Source: an uncultured Lachnospiraceae bacterium (GTDB lineage Bacteria; Bacillota; Clostridia; Lachnospirales; Lachnospiraceae). Taken from it: DNA of 64,000 nt. The notes under the pieces are model-generated. The model was given only the letters and a program-made list of their open reading frames with translations, did no database searches and was not told where the DNA came from. Shown one piece after another: positions 62,613 through 64,000 of the stretch. How positions within the stretch are numbered: position 1 is the stretch's first letter; every line of letters begins with the position of its first letter. The stretch lies in contig CAJTSL010000010.1 in the NCBI GenBank assembly GCA_910578845.1, positions 1-64,000 on the forward strand. The letters are read 5' to 3'. The position numbers were made by a program, and so were the translations under genes.

Positions 62613-62669
62613 GGCAGTGGGATGAAGGAAAGATATCGTTATTAAAATGGGAAAGGAATGGTTATCCAG

Positions 62670-64000
62670 ATGAAGTTCCTTGATTTGCTACGGATGAGCA
62701 GCAGCAATCTCTGGAAAAGAAAAGTCAGGACAATTCTGACGGTACTTGGCGTAGTGATTGGTGTCGCATCTATTGTGGTTATGATTTCCCTCGGCCTTGG
62801 GCTTAGCCGTTCATTGATGGAGCAGTATGAATCATACGGAAGCCTGACACAGATTACGGTCTATGAGCCATATTCATATGGAGATAATACGAAGGAAGTC
62901 AAAAGATTAGATAATGAATTGATTGACACGATCCAAAACATGGAGCATGTCAATGCGGTATATCCTGTGATGCAGGTTTCGGCAATCGCAAAGTATGGCG
63001 GATATGAGAACTATTTGAATATCTATGCCATGCCGACGGAGGCGTTAGCAGAATTGAATATTGTGGTAGGAGAAGGGAGCCTGCCGTCTGCGCAGGATGA
63101 TGAACTGAAATTCTTCTATGGGAGCCAGGTGCTACAGGATTTCTCCAATTCCAAGACTGGGGCAGGTTATTGGATGACTGGGGAACTGCCGGATATTGAT
63201 CTGATGAATGACCCTATTTTCATCATTTTCGATACGAGCGCATATTGGCAGTCACAGTCACCATCGCCAATGGATGAAAACGGGACGCCTGTGAAGCCAC
63301 CCAAGAAGTACCTGATTGAAACATGTGGCGTGGAACAGACGTCGGAAGACGGATGGACGAATTATGGCTGGCGTACTTTATGCGATATTGATAAATTAAT
63401 ACCGGAATTAAAGCGGGTCTTCAAGAACAAGCCGATTCCGGGACAGCCAACGACGAAATCCGGCAAACCGTATAAGGAAGTTTTCTATAACCAGCTTTAT
63501 GTAGATGTGGATAAGATGGAGAACGTTACTGCGGTGCAAACGCAGCTTACTGATTTGGGATATGAAGCAAATAGCAATGCTGAGTGGATTGAGTCTGAGC
63601 AAAAGACGCTTGGCTATGTGCAGGCGGTACTTGGCGGGATCGGGGCAGTGTCATTGTTCGTAGCGGCAATCGGTATCACGAATACGATGATGATGTCGAT
63701 TTATGAGCGGACGAAAGAAATAGGCGTCATGAAGGTGCTTGGATGCGATTTGCGCAATATCCGTTCACTATTCTTGCTGGAAGCAGGCTTTATCGGATTT
63801 ATTGGCGGCATAGTTGGCCTGATGCTGAGTTACACGATTTCTGCCGTGATTAATAAAGTTGCTTCAGGAGCTGGGGAAATGTATATGGCAACGTCTTCGA
63901 TTTCATTTATTCCGCTTTGGCTTGCCTTGCTTTCGCTTGTATTTGCGGTATTCGTTGGTATGGTGGCAGGCTTTTTCCCGGCGCTTCGCGCAATGCGGTT
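62670..64000 (+). CDS. FtsX/MacB-type ABC permease (partial, runs past the window)
   Basis: The frame is open to the window edge. ATG 62670 is preferred; in-frame ATG 62658 would add four residues. The first helix (TILTVLGVVIGVASIVVMISLG) and the following extracytoplasmic MacB_PCD-type domain (about 45-310) are clear. The FtsX core starts at GGIGAVSLFVAAIGITNTMMM and continues with YERTKEIGVMKVLGC and the next two helices. It is the permease of the ATPase at 60057. About 444 residues are visible and perhaps only a short C-terminal part is missing. Confidence 0.92.
   Translation, partial: MKFLDLLRMSSSNLWKRKVRTILTVLGVVIGVASIVVMISLGLGLSRSLMEQYESYGSLTQITVYEPYSYGDNTKEVKRLDNELIDTIQNMEHVNAVYPVMQVSAIAKYGGYENYLNIYAMPTEALAELNIVVGEGSLPSAQDDELKFFYGSQVLQDFSNSKTGAGYWMTGELPDIDLMNDPIFIIFDTSAYWQSQSPSPMDENGTPVKPPKKYLIETCGVEQTSEDGWTNYGWRTLCDIDKLIPELKRVFKNKPIPGQPTTKSGKPYKEVFYNQLYVDVDKMENVTAVQTQLTDLGYEANSNAEWIESEQKTLGYVQAVLGGIGAVSLFVAAIGITNTMMMSIYERTKEIGVMKVLGCDLRNIRSLFLLEAGFIGFIGGIVGLMLSYTISAVINKVASGAGEMYMATSSISFIPLWLALLSLVFAVFVGMVAGFFPALRAMR

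Overview
The window reads as chromosome of a host-associated, low-to-mid GC Firmicute of class Clostridia, most likely a gut Lachnospiraceae-type bacterium. This rests on gene content: YesMN-type two-component control of a sugar ABC importer, a MecA adaptor, a YtrA-type GntR regulator, a small CD1871A-like CxxC protein, class D beta-lactamase with BlaR1/BlaI, strong AGGAGG ribosome sites and TTGACA-17-TATAAT promoters. The taxonomic assignment is an inference. I see no tRNA, rRNA, CRISPR array, intact phage or intact insertion sequence.

Layout. 1-423: the end of an AT-rich region with unrecognised small genes and a terminator. 694-5628: an unusual regulator (XRE helix-turn-helix fused to a PurM/AIR-synthetase-like domain) followed by two ABC exporter half-transporters separated by a 15-16 bp minisatellite. 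5698-7643: an ABC-F protein behind a long leader with its own promoter, a 29-codon leader peptide, competing hairpins and a terminator. 7667-19142: a host-glycan foraging locus made of two divergent operons. The minus-strand operon is YesN regulator - YesM kinase - DUF4091/GH123-like enzyme - GH29 fucosidase. The plus-strand operon is permease - permease - binding lipoprotein - terminator - GH110-like alpha-1,3-galactosidase. 19248-19889: pyrrolidone-carboxylate peptidase.

19910-26309: a complete beta-lactam response module. A large penicillin-binding protein and a lipoprotein class D beta-lactamase sit on the plus strand, and BlaR1 and BlaI on the minus strand; TACAnnTGTA-type operators lie at both promoters. 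26443-28092: thiol-redox lipoprotein, small CxxC membrane protein and membrane Fe-S protein. 28158-31334: lipoprotein, MBOAT acyltransferase and DHHW-type partner, probably for surface polymer O-acetylation. 31565-39454: a signalling block with a hemerythrin/CheX-like/receiver fusion, metallo-beta-lactamase-fold enzyme, amidohydrolase, two chemoreceptors, and a receiver domain fused to a small alarmone (ppGpp) synthetase.

39498-42690: glycogen debranching enzyme, ArsC/Spx-like protein and a hypothetical. 42779-45253: a small minus-strand gene, MATE exporter and MarR regulator with a consensus promoter carrying paired palindromic operators, plus a MITE-like palindrome in the leader. 45309-48470: a second BlaI-like repressor with an M56 BlaR1-like protease whose sensor is replaced by an M23 peptidoglycan endopeptidase. 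48639-53927: MecA, esterase, DEAD-box helicase, M48-type peptidase and phosphoglycerate mutase. 53989-56208: an EAL phosphodiesterase with degenerate GGDEF. 56389-59794: YtrA-type regulator with ABC transporter. 60057-64000: a MacB/LolD-type ATPase, a CARDB-like surface protein and an FtsX-type permease that runs off the window.

The unifying theme is sensing and surviving envelope or antibiotic stress. Two BlaI-type circuits, an ABC-F attenuator, MarR/MATE, PurM-regulator/ABC and GntR/ABC modules, and a signal-controlled alarmone synthetase all lie within 60 kb, interleaved with host-glycan use. The most novel-looking items are the receiver-alarmone synthetase fusion, the HTH-PurM regulator, the M56-M23 fusion and the ABC-F leader.
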